Shown here piece by piece: positions 1 to 10,673 of a stretch of 64,000 nt of DNA. The DNA comes from CAIKMD01 sp036501365. GTDB lineage: Bacteria > Pseudomonadota > Alphaproteobacteria > ATCC43930 > CGMCC-115725. The DNA is taken from assembly GCA_036501365.1 (NCBI GenBank), contig DASYAL010000055.1:124001-188000 (forward strand), given 5' to 3'. Made by a program: the position numbers and the translations under genes. The first letter of the stretch is position 1; each line of letters starts with the position of its first letter. Below the pieces are notes generated by a model, which saw only the letters and a program-made list of their open reading frames with translations, was not told the DNA's origin and ran no database searches.

Positions 1-104
1 GCCTCGCGTGTCGCCGGCGGCTGCGTCGGCTTCAACAGCGGCCCCAGCACCAGTGTCAGCACGATCAGCGTCGTGCCAATAAGCGCAAGTATCAGCGGCA
101 GCAT
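1..104 (-). CDS. ccmI: Cytochrome c maturation protein CcmI, N-terminal fragment (cut by window start)
   Basis: Only the first 34 codons lie in the window, read leftwards. They give one hydrophobic segment (start MLPLILALIGTTLIV) followed by a proline-rich polar stretch. That is the usual start of CcmI (CycH), the membrane-anchored apocytochrome c chaperone of system I. Its ATG shares one base with the ccmH stop codon, so the two are translationally coupled. Identity rests on operon position and the N-terminal membrane segment; the TPR region lies outside the window. Confidence 0.8.
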   Translation of the reverse strand, partial: MLPLILALIGTTLIVLTLVLGPLLKPTQPPATRE

Positions 105-565
105 CAGCCGTCTTCCTGCAGCAGCCGCTCGATGCGGCGCTGCTCGGCCGCGCTCAGCGGCGCCGCCGGTGCAGCGGCCTTGCGCCGGCGCAGATAGATC
201 AGCGCGCCGCCGGCGGCGAGCAGCAGCACCGCGATCGGCCCAAACCACAGCACGTAGGTCGCGGGCTCGACCGGCGGCTTCAGCAACACGAAATCGCCGT
301 AGCGGTCGGTGAGGAACTTCACCGCCTGCGCATCGCTGTCGCCGGCGGCGATGCGCTGGCGCAGCAGCACGCGCAGATCATGCGCCAGCGGCGCGCTCGA
401 TTCGTCGATCGTCTCGTTTTGACAAACGAGACAACGTAATTCCTCGCTCAAAGCGCGCGCCCGGGCCTCGAGCGCGGGATCGGCCAGCCGCTCGCTCGGC
501 TCGACCGCAAATGCCGCCGGTGCCAGCAGGATGAGCAACAGCGTCAGCGCCAGAAGCCTTTTCAC
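104..565 (-). CDS. ccmH: Cytochrome c maturation protein CcmH
   Basis: 153-residue thiol-redox protein of the haem lyase complex that handles apocytochrome c in the periplasm. Residues 1-20 form a signal peptide or anchor, the LRCLVCQN motif supplies the redox cysteines C45 and C48, and a membrane segment near residues 105-125 is followed by a basic cytoplasmic tail. This is the short form of CcmH, as expected when CcmI is a separate protein. The start overlaps the end of ccmG by 4 bases (ATGA), which indicates translational coupling. Family assignment is secure. Confidence 0.95.
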   Translation of the reverse strand: MKRLLALTLLLILLAPAAFAVEPSERLADPALEARARALSEELRCLVCQNETIDESSAPLAHDLRVLLRQRIAAGDSDAQAVKFLTDRYGDFVLLKPPVEPATYVLWFGPIAVLLLAAGGALIYLRRRKAAAPAAPLSAAEQRRIERLLQEDG

Positions 566-1098
566 GATTGCTGCAACTGCCGCACCAGCGGCAGCAGCTC
601 CTGCGCGATGTCGCGCTCGCTCAAGGGGCCGACGAAGCGCTGGCGGATGCGCCCTTCCTTGTCGATCACATAGGTCTCGGGCACGCCGTAGACGCCGAAA
701 TCGATCGCGGTGCGGCCATTCTCGTCGACGCCGATGGCTTTGTAAGGATCGCCGAGCTCGGTAAGGAAATGCTCGGTATCGGCCGGCTTGTCCTTATAGG
801 CGATGCCGTAGAGCGGCGCGCCGACCTGCTTCTGGAGCCCCATCAGCAGCGGATGCTCGTCCTTGCAAGGCTCGCACCACGAGGCGAAGAAATTGACGAT
901 CGCGACCTGGCCCTTGAAGGCCGCGAGCGCGAGACCGGGCGCGGTGCCGATGCCGGCGAGATCGAACTCCGGCGCCGGCTTGTCGATCAGCGCCGACGGC
1001 ACGAGCTGCGGGTCGCGATTGGGGTTGAGCGCGAGGAGGAAATAGACCGCAATGGCGACGAACACCGCGACCGGCAGCAGAAACAGCAGACGCCGCAA
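562..1098 (-). CDS. ccmG: Thiol:disulfide interchange protein CcmG/DsbE
   Basis: 178-residue membrane-anchored thioredoxin-like protein that reduces apocytochrome c or CcmH in the periplasm. A hydrophobic anchor spans residues 3-24; the active site WCEPC has C75 and C78; the family signature GVYGVPETY follows near residue 134. I chose the TTG at 1098 as start because a GGGAGA ribosome-binding site lies about 7 bases upstream and the protein then begins MRRLLFLLP, typical for DsbE. An upstream extension would run into ccmF. The gene sits 2 bases after the ccmF stop. Confidence 0.93.
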   Translation of the reverse strand: MRRLLFLLPVAVFVAIAVYFLLALNPNRDPQLVPSALIDKPAPEFDLAGIGTAPGLALAAFKGQVAIVNFFASWCEPCKDEHPLLMGLQKQVGAPLYGIAYKDKPADTEHFLTELGDPYKAIGVDENGRTAIDFGVYGVPETYVIDKEGRIRQRFVGPLSERDIAQELLPLVRQLQQS

Positions 1099-1100
1099 CG

Positions 1101-3083
1101 TTATTCTCCCGGCGCGGGATGCGCCGCCGGCAACCGCCGCCGCGCCGCGACGCCGACGCGCCAGCGCCGGTCGCTGAGGCTCAAGAGCCCGCCCATCGCC
1201 ATGATCACTGCGCCCATCCAGATCCACGGCGTCAGTGGCTTCCAATAGGCGCGGATGGTCGAGCCGTTGGTGTCGTCGGGGTCGCCGAGCGCGACATAGA
1301 GATCGGCGAGGAAATTGGTGCGGATCGCGGTGACGCTGGTCGTCATCTGCTGCAGCGGGAAGAAGCGCCGCTCAGGATGCAGCACCTCGACCGTCGCGCC
1401 GTTGCGCATGACGTCGACGGTGGCGATATCGGCGGTGAAGTTCGGTCCCGGCACTTTCACCGTGCCGTCGAATTTCAGCACATAGCCGGCGATCGGCAGC
1501 GTGTCGCCGGGGTGCAGCATCTGGATCTGCTCGACCTCGAAAGCCGAAGCGGCGATGCCGGCGACGCTCACCGCCAAGCCAAAATGCGCGACGGTCATCG
1601 CATAAGAGGCGCGCGGCAGATGGCGCGCGCGGCGCCAAGTCTCGGCCGCCGGCGCGCGGAAGAGCTTCACGCGATCGGCCCATTCGCAGAGCACGCCGAT
1701 GCCGACCCAGGCGGCGAGCGCCAGGCCCAGCAGCGCGAGGATCGGCTTGAAGCCAGCGAGATAGAGCCCGACCAGCGCCACCGCGAGCGCCGCGGCGAAC
1801 GCGACCCAGAGCCGCTGCAGCGCACCGCGCAGATCGCCGCGCTTCCAGGCGAGCAGCGGCCCGACCGCGACCGCGATCAGCGCCGGCACCATCAGCGGCA
1901 CGAAGGTGCGGTTGAAGAAAGGAAAGCCGACCGAGAGCTTCGGCCCGCCGATCGTGTCGAGGAAGAGCGGATAAAGCGTGCCGAGGAACACCGTCGCGGC
2001 CGCGGTCGTCAGCAGCACGTTGTTGACGACGAGCGCGCCTTCGCGCGAGATCGGCGCGAAGATGCCGCCACCTTGGAGCGACGGAGCGCGCAAGGCGTAA
2101 AGCGTCAGCGAGCCGCCGATCGCCAGCACCAGCAGGACGAGGATATAGCTACCGCGCGTCGGATCGACGGCGAAGGCATGGACCGAAGTGAGGACGCCCG
2201 AGCGCACGAGGAAGGTGCCGACCAGCGACAGCGAAAAGGTCACGATGGCGAGGAGGATGGTCCAGCTTTTGAGCGCGTCGCGCTTCTCGACCACGATCGC
2301 CGAATGGATTAGCGCTGTGCCGACCAGCCACGGCATGAAGGAGGCGTTCTCGACCGGGTCCCAGAACCACCAGCCGCCCCAGCCGAGGGTGTAATAAGCC
2401 CACCAGCTGCCCATCGCGATGCCGATGGTGAGCGCGCACCAGGCGGCAAGGCTCCACGGCCGCACCCAGCGGGCCCAGGCGGCGTCGACGCGGCCTTCGA
2501 TCAAGGCGGCGACGGCGAAAGAGAACGCGACCGAGAAGCCGACATAGCCGAGATAGAGGAACGGCGGATGGAAGGCGAGGCCGGGATCCTGCAGCACGGG
2601 ATTCATGCCGTTGCCGTCGAGTGGCGCCGGATGCGCGCGCAGGAAGGGATTCGAGGTGAAGACGATGAAGGTGAGGAAGCCGACGCCGATCATGCCCTGC
2701 ACCGCGAGCACGCGCGCGCGCAAGCTGGGCGGGAGGTTGTCGCCGAAGAGCGCGACCGCCGCGCCGAACAGCGACAGGATCAGCACCCAGAGCAGCATCG
2801 AGCCTTCGTGATTGCCCCAGACGCCGGTGACCTTATAGAGCAGCGGCTTGGTCGACTGGCTGTTGTCGACCACGGTCGCGAGCGAGAAATCCGAGGTGAC
2901 ATAGGCATTGACCAGCACGGCGAAGCTCAGGGCGATCAGCACGAATTGCGCGACCGCGGCGCTTTGCCCGACCGCCATCAGCCCGGCATGGTTGCGCGAC
3001 GCGCCGTAGAGCGGCAGCGTCGATTGCAGCGCGGCGAGGCAGAGCGCCAGGATCAGCGCGAAATGGCCCAGTTCAATAATCAT
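1101..3083 (-). CDS. ccmF: Haem lyase subunit CcmF
   Basis: 660-residue polytopic inner-membrane protein, the haem-handling core of the CcmF-CcmH haem lyase that attaches haem from holo-CcmE to apocytochrome c. The tryptophan-rich haem-handling (WWD) domain is visible as GWGGWWFWDPVENASF near residue 240, within more than a dozen hydrophobic segments, and a large periplasmic loop lies near the C-terminus. The ATG at 3083 gives MIIELGHFALIL, the usual CcmF start, and overlaps the ccmE stop by 4 bases. A longer reading to 3131 would lie inside ccmE and is rejected. Confidence 0.96.
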   Translation of the reverse strand: MIIELGHFALILALCLAALQSTLPLYGASRNHAGLMAVGQSAAVAQFVLIALSFAVLVNAYVTSDFSLATVVDNSQSTKPLLYKVTGVWGNHEGSMLLWVLILSLFGAAVALFGDNLPPSLRARVLAVQGMIGVGFLTFIVFTSNPFLRAHPAPLDGNGMNPVLQDPGLAFHPPFLYLGYVGFSVAFSFAVAALIEGRVDAAWARWVRPWSLAAWCALTIGIAMGSWWAYYTLGWGGWWFWDPVENASFMPWLVGTALIHSAIVVEKRDALKSWTILLAIVTFSLSLVGTFLVRSGVLTSVHAFAVDPTRGSYILVLLVLAIGGSLTLYALRAPSLQGGGIFAPISREGALVVNNVLLTTAAATVFLGTLYPLFLDTIGGPKLSVGFPFFNRTFVPLMVPALIAVAVGPLLAWKRGDLRGALQRLWVAFAAALAVALVGLYLAGFKPILALLGLALAAWVGIGVLCEWADRVKLFRAPAAETWRRARHLPRASYAMTVAHFGLAVSVAGIAASAFEVEQIQMLHPGDTLPIAGYVLKFDGTVKVPGPNFTADIATVDVMRNGATVEVLHPERRFFPLQQMTTSVTAIRTNFLADLYVALGDPDDTNGSTIRAYWKPLTPWIWMGAVIMAMGGLLSLSDRRWRVGVAARRRLPAAHPAPGE

Positions 3084-3550
3084 GGCTTCTTCGCCGCCGC
3101 GGCGGTCTGGTCGGGATGCTCGCCCTGCCAATGGCCGGCGCGTTTCAGCGCATCGACCACTTCGGGCGGCATATAGTTCTCATCGTGCTTCGCTAGTACG
3201 CTGGCGGCACGAAACACACCCTGCTGCAGCTTGCCTTCGACCACCACGCCCTGGCCTTCGCGGAAGAGGTCGGGCACGTCGCCTTTGTAGGTCACGGGCA
3301 CGGCGGTGTTACCGTCGGTGACCTTGAAGTCGAGTGTCACCCCGTCGGTCTCGTGCTTGACGCTGCCATTCTCGACCAACCCGCCGATGCGGATATCGCG
3401 ACCGTCGGGCACGTGCTTCGCCGCCAAGTCCGAGGGGCCGTAGAAAAAGACGAGATTGTCGCTGAAAGCCGACAGCACCAGCGCCGTCGCGACGCCGAGC
3501 AGCGCGAGCCCGCCGAGCACGATATAGAGGCGCTTGCGTTTCCGCGTCAT
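3080..3550 (-). CDS. ccmE: Haem chaperone CcmE
   Basis: 156-residue membrane-tethered OB-fold protein that binds haem covalently in the periplasm and passes it to CcmF. It has a basic N-terminus, one membrane segment (about residues 8-27), the FFYGPSDL start of the beta-barrel, and the haem-binding motif LAKHDENY with H122 and Y126. The tail is flexible and alanine/lysine-rich. It overlaps ccmD upstream and ccmF downstream by 4 bases each, so the operon is tightly coupled. Confidence 0.96.
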   Translation of the reverse strand: MTRKRKRLYIVLGGLALLGVATALVLSAFSDNLVFFYGPSDLAAKHVPDGRDIRIGGLVENGSVKHETDGVTLDFKVTDGNTAVPVTYKGDVPDLFREGQGVVVEGKLQQGVFRAASVLAKHDENYMPPEVVDALKRAGHWQGEHPDQTAAAAKKP

Positions 3551-3711
3551 CGCCGCAGCTTCTCGGCGGCGTCAAGGGCGCGCCGCCGCTTGCGATAGGT
3601 AACAATGGTCTCGATCAACAGCCCGCCCATCACGATCACCGCAACCGCGTAAGCTGGCCAGACGAAGCGGGCATAGCCGCCCATCGCGAGAAATTGATCG
3701 ACCACCTCCAT
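3547..3711 (-). CDS. ccmD: Haem exporter accessory protein CcmD
   Basis: 54-residue protein read from the ATG at 3711. It contains one membrane helix (about residues 17-38) and a basic C-terminal tail (YRKRRRALDAAEKLRR), the normal layout of CcmD, which stabilises the CcmABC complex and releases holo-CcmE. It starts one base after the ccmC stop codon and overlaps the ccmE start by 4 bases. Sequence conservation in CcmD is low, so the call rests on size, topology and exact operon position. Confidence 0.85.
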   Translation of the reverse strand: MEVVDQFLAMGGYARFVWPAYAVAVIVMGGLLIETIVTYRKRRRALDAAEKLRR

Positions 3712-3712
3712 C

Positions 3713-4432
3713 TCATACGGCCTGCTGCAAGCGCAAGGCGCGCAGTTTCGCCGCCATCAGCGCGCTGCGGATGCGCATCAGCCACAGCGTGACGAAGAAC
3801 AAGGTGAAGCCCAGCGCCATCACCGCGAGCGGCCACAGCATCGACGCGGCGATGGTCGGGCCGCCGAGGCGGAAGATGCTGGCCGGCTGGTGCAGCGTGT
3901 TCCACCAATCGACCGAGAATTTGATGATCGGCAAATTGACCACGCCGACCAGCGCCAGGATCGCCCCGGCGCGCGCGCCGCGTGTCGGCTCGTCGAAAGC
4001 GTTGATGAGCGCGATATAGCCGAGATAGAGGAAGAACAGCACCAGCACCGAGGTCAGCCGCGCATCCCACACCCACCAGGTGCCCCACATCGGCTTGCCC
4101 CAGAGCGAGCCGGAGACGAGGCATAGCAGGGTGAAGCCGGCGCCGAGCGGCGCCGCCTCGCGCGCGGCGATGTCGGCGACGGGATGGCGCCAGATCAGCG
4201 CGACCGCGCTGGCGACCGCCATGATCGCGTAGACGGTGGTCGCCATATAGGCCGACGGCACATGCACATACATGATGCGGACGGATTCGCCCTGCTGGTA
4301 ATCGGGCGGCGCGACGAACAGCGCCAGCCACAGGCCGAGGCCGAGGAAGATCGCGGTGGCGATAGCGCACCACGGCAAGAGCTTGCCGGACCACTGCATG
4401 AACCGATTGGGATTGGCGAGGCGGAACATCAA
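3713..4432 (-). CDS. ccmC: Haem exporter membrane protein CcmC
   Basis: 239-residue six-helix membrane protein that loads haem onto CcmE. The tryptophan-rich haem-handling motif GTWWVWDARLTS lies near residue 117, flanked by the conserved periplasmic histidines (YVHVPSAY near residue 55, and WWNTLHQPAS near residue 178). It lies 34 bases downstream of ccmB and precedes ccmD. Length and motif order match the family. Confidence 0.96.
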   Translation of the reverse strand: MMFRLANPNRFMQWSGKLLPWCAIATAIFLGLGLWLALFVAPPDYQQGESVRIMYVHVPSAYMATTVYAIMAVASAVALIWRHPVADIAAREAAPLGAGFTLLCLVSGSLWGKPMWGTWWVWDARLTSVLVLFFLYLGYIALINAFDEPTRGARAGAILALVGVVNLPIIKFSVDWWNTLHQPASIFRLGGPTIAASMLWPLAVMALGFTLFFVTLWLMRIRSALMAAKLRALRLQQAV

Positions 4433-4466
4433 CTCACATCTAGGACGCGAACCATGAAACCCGTGC

Positions 4467-5132
4467 CTATTCTAGCGCCAGGCGAAGCGCCGCCGCAGCG
4501 GCAAAAGGAACCAGCCCCACCGCCAGGACGAGCAGCGCCGCCAGCAGCAGCAGGTCTGGCCGCGCGCCGAAGCCGGCGATACCGGCCTCCACCGCCGCGA
4601 CGCCGAAGATCAGCACCGGGATATAGAGCGGCAGCACCAAAAGCGACAGCAGCACCCCGCCACGGCGCGCGCCGAGGCTCAGCGCGGCGCCGATCGCGCC
4701 AACGAGGCTGAGGATCGGCGTGCCCAAGGCCATGCCGGCGACCAATGCCGGATAGCCGGCGGGATCGAGATGCAGTAGCAGCGCCAAGAGGGGCGCGACC
4801 ACGATCAGCGGCAGGCCGGCGACCAGCCAATGCGCCAGGCATTTGGCCAGCACCTGGGCCTCGAGCGGCAGCGGCAGCAGAGCGAGGGCCTCGAGGCTGC
4901 CATCCTCGTAATCGGCTTGGAACAGGCGCTCGAGCGATAGCAGCGCCGCGAGCAGCGCCGTCACCCAGACGATGCCGGCGGCGATGCGCTGCAGCAGGTC
5001 AGTCTCGGGCCCGACGCCGAATGGGAACAACACCACCGCCAGCACGTAAAACGCGATCACCATCGCGGCGTCGCCGCCCTGGCGCAGCGCCAGCCGCAGA
5101 TCGCGCGCGACCAGGGTGAGGAACGCGCTCAC
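4467..5132 (-). CDS. ccmB: Haem exporter permease subunit CcmB
   Basis: 221-residue integral membrane protein, the permease partner of the CcmA ATPase in the ABC module that drives release of holo-CcmE from CcmC. It shows about six hydrophobic segments and the family start MSAFLTLVARDLRLALRQGG, plus a central LSLERLFQADYEDGSLE stretch typical of CcmB. It overlaps the end of ccmA by 4 bases. The following gap before ccmC (4433-4466) contains no gene. Confidence 0.94.
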   Translation of the reverse strand: MSAFLTLVARDLRLALRQGGDAAMVIAFYVLAVVLFPFGVGPETDLLQRIAAGIVWVTALLAALLSLERLFQADYEDGSLEALALLPLPLEAQVLAKCLAHWLVAGLPLIVVAPLLALLLHLDPAGYPALVAGMALGTPILSLVGAIGAALSLGARRGGVLLSLLVLPLYIPVLIFGVAAVEAGIAGFGARPDLLLLAALLVLAVGLVPFAAAAALRLALE

Positions 5133-5791
5133 GCGATCAGCTCCGCCGGCGCTGGCCGGTAATCGGCGAGCGAGAGACGCGCGGCATCGCCGAGCTCGAG
5201 CGGCGCATGGGTCGAGACCACGACCCGGCCGCCGCCGGCACGATGCGCGGCGATCGCATCGAGGAGCTGCATCGCGGCCTCGGTGTCGAGGCTGGTGAGC
5301 GGCTCATCGAGCAGCCAGAGCGGCGCCGGCGCCGCGACCAGCCGTGCCAGCGCCAGCCGCCGCCGCTGCCCGGCCGAAAGATAGCGGCATGGCAGCTCGG
5401 CCGCCTTGGCAAGGCCGAAGCGGGCCAGCCCCGCCGCCACATCGGGCTCGACGCCGCGCATGCGCGCCCAGAAGCGCAAAGTCTCCGCCGCGGAGAGTAC
5501 CGGCTTCAGCGCATCGCTATGGCCGATGAAATGGAGCCGCTGCCGATGCGCGCCGGGATCCTCGTGGATATCGGTCCTGTCCCAGGACAGCGCGCCAAGA
5601 GCCGTCCGTGTCAGCCCGGCCATCAGTCGGAGCAGGCTCGATTTGCCGCTGCCGTTGGGGCCGCTGAGGATCAGCGCCCCGCCGGGCGGCAGCGTGAAAT
5701 CGAGGCCGCGGAAGACCAGCCGCTCGCCGCGCTGACAGGCGAGATCGCGTCCGGTGAACAGAAGAGCGGGGGGACTATCGGCAGGCGGCAT
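5129..5791 (-). CDS. ccmA: Haem exporter ATP-binding protein CcmA
   Basis: 220-residue ABC ATPase. Walker A is GPNGSGKSS (residues 44-52), the ABC signature is LSAGQRRRLALARL, Walker B is LWLLDEPLTSLD, and the H-loop is VVVSTHAPL. It is the first gene of the minus-strand ccm operon, which continues to the window edge as ccmBCDEFGHI. The promoter should lie in 5792-5860, a 69-base gap in which no clear -10/-35 pair stands out. Confidence 0.95.
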   Translation of the reverse strand: MPPADSPPALLFTGRDLACQRGERLVFRGLDFTLPPGGALILSGPNGSGKSSLLRLMAGLTRTALGALSWDRTDIHEDPGAHRQRLHFIGHSDALKPVLSAAETLRFWARMRGVEPDVAAGLARFGLAKAAELPCRYLSAGQRRRLALARLVAAPAPLWLLDEPLTSLDTEAAMQLLDAIAAHRAGGGRVVVSTHAPLELGDAARLSLADYRPAPAELIA

Positions 5792-5860
5792 CGGGCGGGC
5801 GATTGTGGCGTCTTGCCGCCCTCAAAGCAAAGAAGGGCAAAGCAACGAAAGCGGCAGCCG

Positions 5861-6565
5861 CTAACCGCCATAGGCGCTATTGAAGAGCAGGCCGATGCCG
5901 ACGCCAGCGAGGGCCGCGGCGATGCCGACGCTGACGGTCTCGATGATGGTGTGGATGATCGAGCGCTTGCCGATCTTGCCGCGACCGGCGCCCAAGGCGG
6001 TCAGCAGCAAAATGGTGATCGTGGCGGAAACGATCCGCGCCGCCGCCACCGGCATCAACATGAAGGGCACGATCGGCACTGCCGCGGAGAAGAAATCCGC
6101 GACCAGCATCCAAAGCGCCTGCTCCAGCGGATTCACCTCCGCATCGGTGCCGCCTTGCATCGCCATGAGCAGGGCTCTGATAGCATCGGGCTTGTCGCGC
6201 ACGGCTCCAGCCAGCGCCGCAGCGAGCGGCGCTTCCAGTCCCACGGCCTTCAGCCGCTCGCCCAGCATAGTGTCGACGCCGGCGGGGTCGCAGCGCAGGT
6301 CCGTCTCGAGCAGGGTCTGGCGCGCTTTCTTCTCGTCGCGGTCGGTTTCGGATTCGAGAAAGGCGCCGGCCATCATCGACACCGCGGCGGCGGCGGCGCC
6401 CGATGCGCCGGCGACCAGCACGGCGACGCTGCTGTTTGTGGTCGCAGCGACGCCGAAGACCAGGCCGAAGATCGAGACGGTACCGTCCTCCATCCCGAAC
6501 ACCACGGTGCCGGCCGAGGCGATCAGCGAGTGCTTCAGCCGTGGCAGGATGGCGGTATCGGTCAT
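5861..6565 (-). CDS. VIT1/CCC1-family iron or manganese transporter
   Basis: 234-residue membrane protein. The first helix carries a family-type MEDGTVSIFGLVFG motif (about residues 25-38), followed by a glycine/alanine-rich second helix, an acidic cytoplasmic region (ESETDRDEKKAR) that in VIT1 relatives binds metal, and three C-terminal helices. Known members move Fe(II) or Mn(II) across membranes. The ATG at 6565 has GGGGGCC upstream; the longer reading to 6715 would run through strong hairpins and is rejected. The leader (6566 to about 6815) is unusually structured and may regulate expression. The exact metal cannot be read from sequence. Confidence 0.8.
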   Translation of the reverse strand: MTDTAILPRLKHSLIASAGTVVFGMEDGTVSIFGLVFGVAATTNSSVAVLVAGASGAAAAAVSMMAGAFLESETDRDEKKARQTLLETDLRCDPAGVDTMLGERLKAVGLEAPLAAALAGAVRDKPDAIRALLMAMQGGTDAEVNPLEQALWMLVADFFSAAVPIVPFMLMPVAAARIVSATITILLLTALGAGRGKIGKRSIIHTIIETVSVGIAAALAGVGIGLLFNSAYGG

Positions 6566-6815
6566 GGTCGGGGCCCCCTTGGCGACGGCCTTACAAGAGA
6601 TCGGCAAGGGGCGCAAAAGAAAGGCGGCCTCGGTCGGGGGAACCGAGGCCGCGTATGAGCGGTCGGGGGGATTGACCGCTACGGAGAGGGAGAAAAAGCC
6701 AATAGCCTCTCTCACCCGCGGCTAGGAAACACCCGCAATGCGTCGCGCCTGCGCAGGAAGTGTGGCGAAACCAAGGCTTTTGCCTCGACTTGTCCCCCGA
6801 GGCCAAGTTATCCTC
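6566..6815 (-). promoter_or_regulatory. Structured 5' leader of the VIT-family gene (candidate cis-regulatory RNA)
   Basis: Read on the minus strand, the leader passes four inverted repeats before the ATG: 6782-6787 with 6798-6803 (GCCTCG/CGAGGC), 6684-6689 with 6706-6711, 6658-6664 with 6674-6680 (AGCGGTC/GACCGCT), and 6624-6633 with 6643-6652 (GCGGCCTCGG/CCGAGGCCGC). The last two have 9-base C-rich loops on the transcribed strand. The G-run of the first hairpin could pair instead with these C-rich loops. The start of the RNA near 6815 is a guess from the AT-rich stretch at 6806-6842. Function is inferred; no known riboswitch class was recognised. Confidence 0.45.
6614..6652 (-). terminator. 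Terminator-like hairpin inside the VIT leader
   Basis: On the minus strand a perfect 10-base-pair GC-rich stem (6624-6633 with 6643-6652) is followed by CCTTTCTTTTG. The same U-rich tail follows the terminator at 31716-31752, which supports real termination. Because it lies upstream of the VIT start codon it could be an attenuator, or the end of a separate small RNA. Confidence 0.5.
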
Positions 6816-6856
6816 TTGTAATAATTCGATTTTTTTAAAAGAGCACAAAAGGGAGC

Positions 6857-7867
6857 ATGAGCGAAATAGCGACCGTCAGCCGGCGGGGCTTCCTCGGCGC
6901 AGCCGTCGCCTTGGCCGCGACGCCCGCGCTCGGAGCTGAATGCCGCCTCGGCCCGGCGCCGCATGAGAAGGGCCCGCTGGTGTTCCTGAATTACGACCAG
7001 GTCGCGCTCGACTACGACCAGGTCGCGCTCGACGCGGCTTACGACCAGAGCGTTTATGAATGCAATGTCGGGCAGATCGGTGCCCGTGCCGCCTCGAACA
7101 GCGATGCCGTCCGCGCCCGGCTGGGCGAGCCGGAGCGTGTCGTCTACGGACCGACGGCGATCGAGCATCTCGATATCTACCGCGCCAAGCAGGCACATGC
7201 GCCGATCTTCATCTTCATTCACGGCGGCACGTGGCGCACTGGGTCGGCGCGCGACAGCGCCGCGCCGGCCGAGCTGTTTCACGACCACGGCGCGCATTAC
7301 ATCGCACTCGACTTCACCAATGTGCTCGATGCCGGCGGCGATCTCCGGCCGATGGCGCAGCAGGTGCGCAGCGCCATCGCCTGGGTCGCCAAACATGCCG
7401 CAAGCTTCGGCGGCGATCCGCACCGTCTCTATATCGGCGGGCACTCCTCGGGCGGCCATCTCGCCGGCGTCGCGATGGTGACCGACTGGCAAAAGGATTT
7501 CGGCTTGCCGGCCGATACCGTCAAAGGCGGCATCTGCATCTCCGGCATGTACGAGATGAAGCCGGTGCGGCTTTCGGCGCGCGGCAATTACGTGAAGTTC
7601 GACGATGCGATGGAAGCTGCGATGAGCGCGATTCGCCATCTGCCGCTGCTACGCGCGCCGGCAACGGTGGCTTACGGCACCTTCGAGACGCCGGAGTTCC
7701 AGCGCCAAGGGCGCGATTTCGCGAAAGCCGCGGTCGCCGCGGGCAAGCGCGTGACCCTGATCGAGGCCAAGAACTACGCGCATATGGAAATCGGCGAATC
7801 GCTCGCCAATCCCTATGGCCCGGCCGGCCGCGCCGCGCTCGCGATGATGGGGCTCGGCCGCGCCTGA
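6857..7867 (+). CDS. Secreted alpha/beta hydrolase (esterase or kynurenine-formamidase-like)
   Basis: 336-residue hydrolase with a twin-arginine-type signal (SRRGFLGAAVALAATPALGA), so probably exported. It carries the oxyanion motif HGGTW (near residue 121), the nucleophile elbow GHSSGGH (near residue 197) and a late histidine in AHMEIGES as the likely catalytic base. This fits the BD-FAE/formamidase-like esterases; the substrate is unknown. The AAGGGAGC ribosome-binding site lies directly upstream. Near residues 46-59 the segment YDQVALD occurs twice in tandem because of an exact 21-base duplication (6992-7033). The gene is divergent from the VIT leader. Confidence 0.8.
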   Translation: MSEIATVSRRGFLGAAVALAATPALGAECRLGPAPHEKGPLVFLNYDQVALDYDQVALDAAYDQSVYECNVGQIGARAASNSDAVRARLGEPERVVYGPTAIEHLDIYRAKQAHAPIFIFIHGGTWRTGSARDSAAPAELFHDHGAHYIALDFTNVLDAGGDLRPMAQQVRSAIAWVAKHAASFGGDPHRLYIGGHSSGGHLAGVAMVTDWQKDFGLPADTVKGGICISGMYEMKPVRLSARGNYVKFDDAMEAAMSAIRHLPLLRAPATVAYGTFETPEFQRQGRDFAKAAVAAGKRVTLIEAKNYAHMEIGESLANPYGPAGRAALAMMGLGRA

Positions 7868-7905
7868 GCCGCCGCGGCGCCCGGCTTGATCTCCAGGGCC
7901 AAAGG

Positions 7906-7939
7906 CGGTAGCAGCAAATTAATCCTGCTGCGGTAGCAG
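7906..7939 (+). promoter_or_regulatory. Direct repeat CGGTAGCAG upstream of aconitase
   Basis: CGGTAGCAG occurs at 7906-7914 and 7931-7939, 25 bases apart, with an inverted GCAGCA/TGCTGC pair between them (7911-7916, 7926-7931). It sits 39 bases before the acnA start, where a regulator could bind. The binding protein is unknown. Confidence 0.3.
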
Positions 7940-7977
7940 TAGACTCACCCCCGCTTTCGCCTTCGAGGAGAAAACCA

Positions 7978-10671
<2,694 letters not shown>

Positions 10672-10673
10672 CG

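Noticed and set aside
562..1245. 227-residue form of CcmG
   Set aside because: The extra N-terminus is arginine-rich and overlaps ccmF; the TTG at 1098 has a good ribosome-binding site and gives the usual start.
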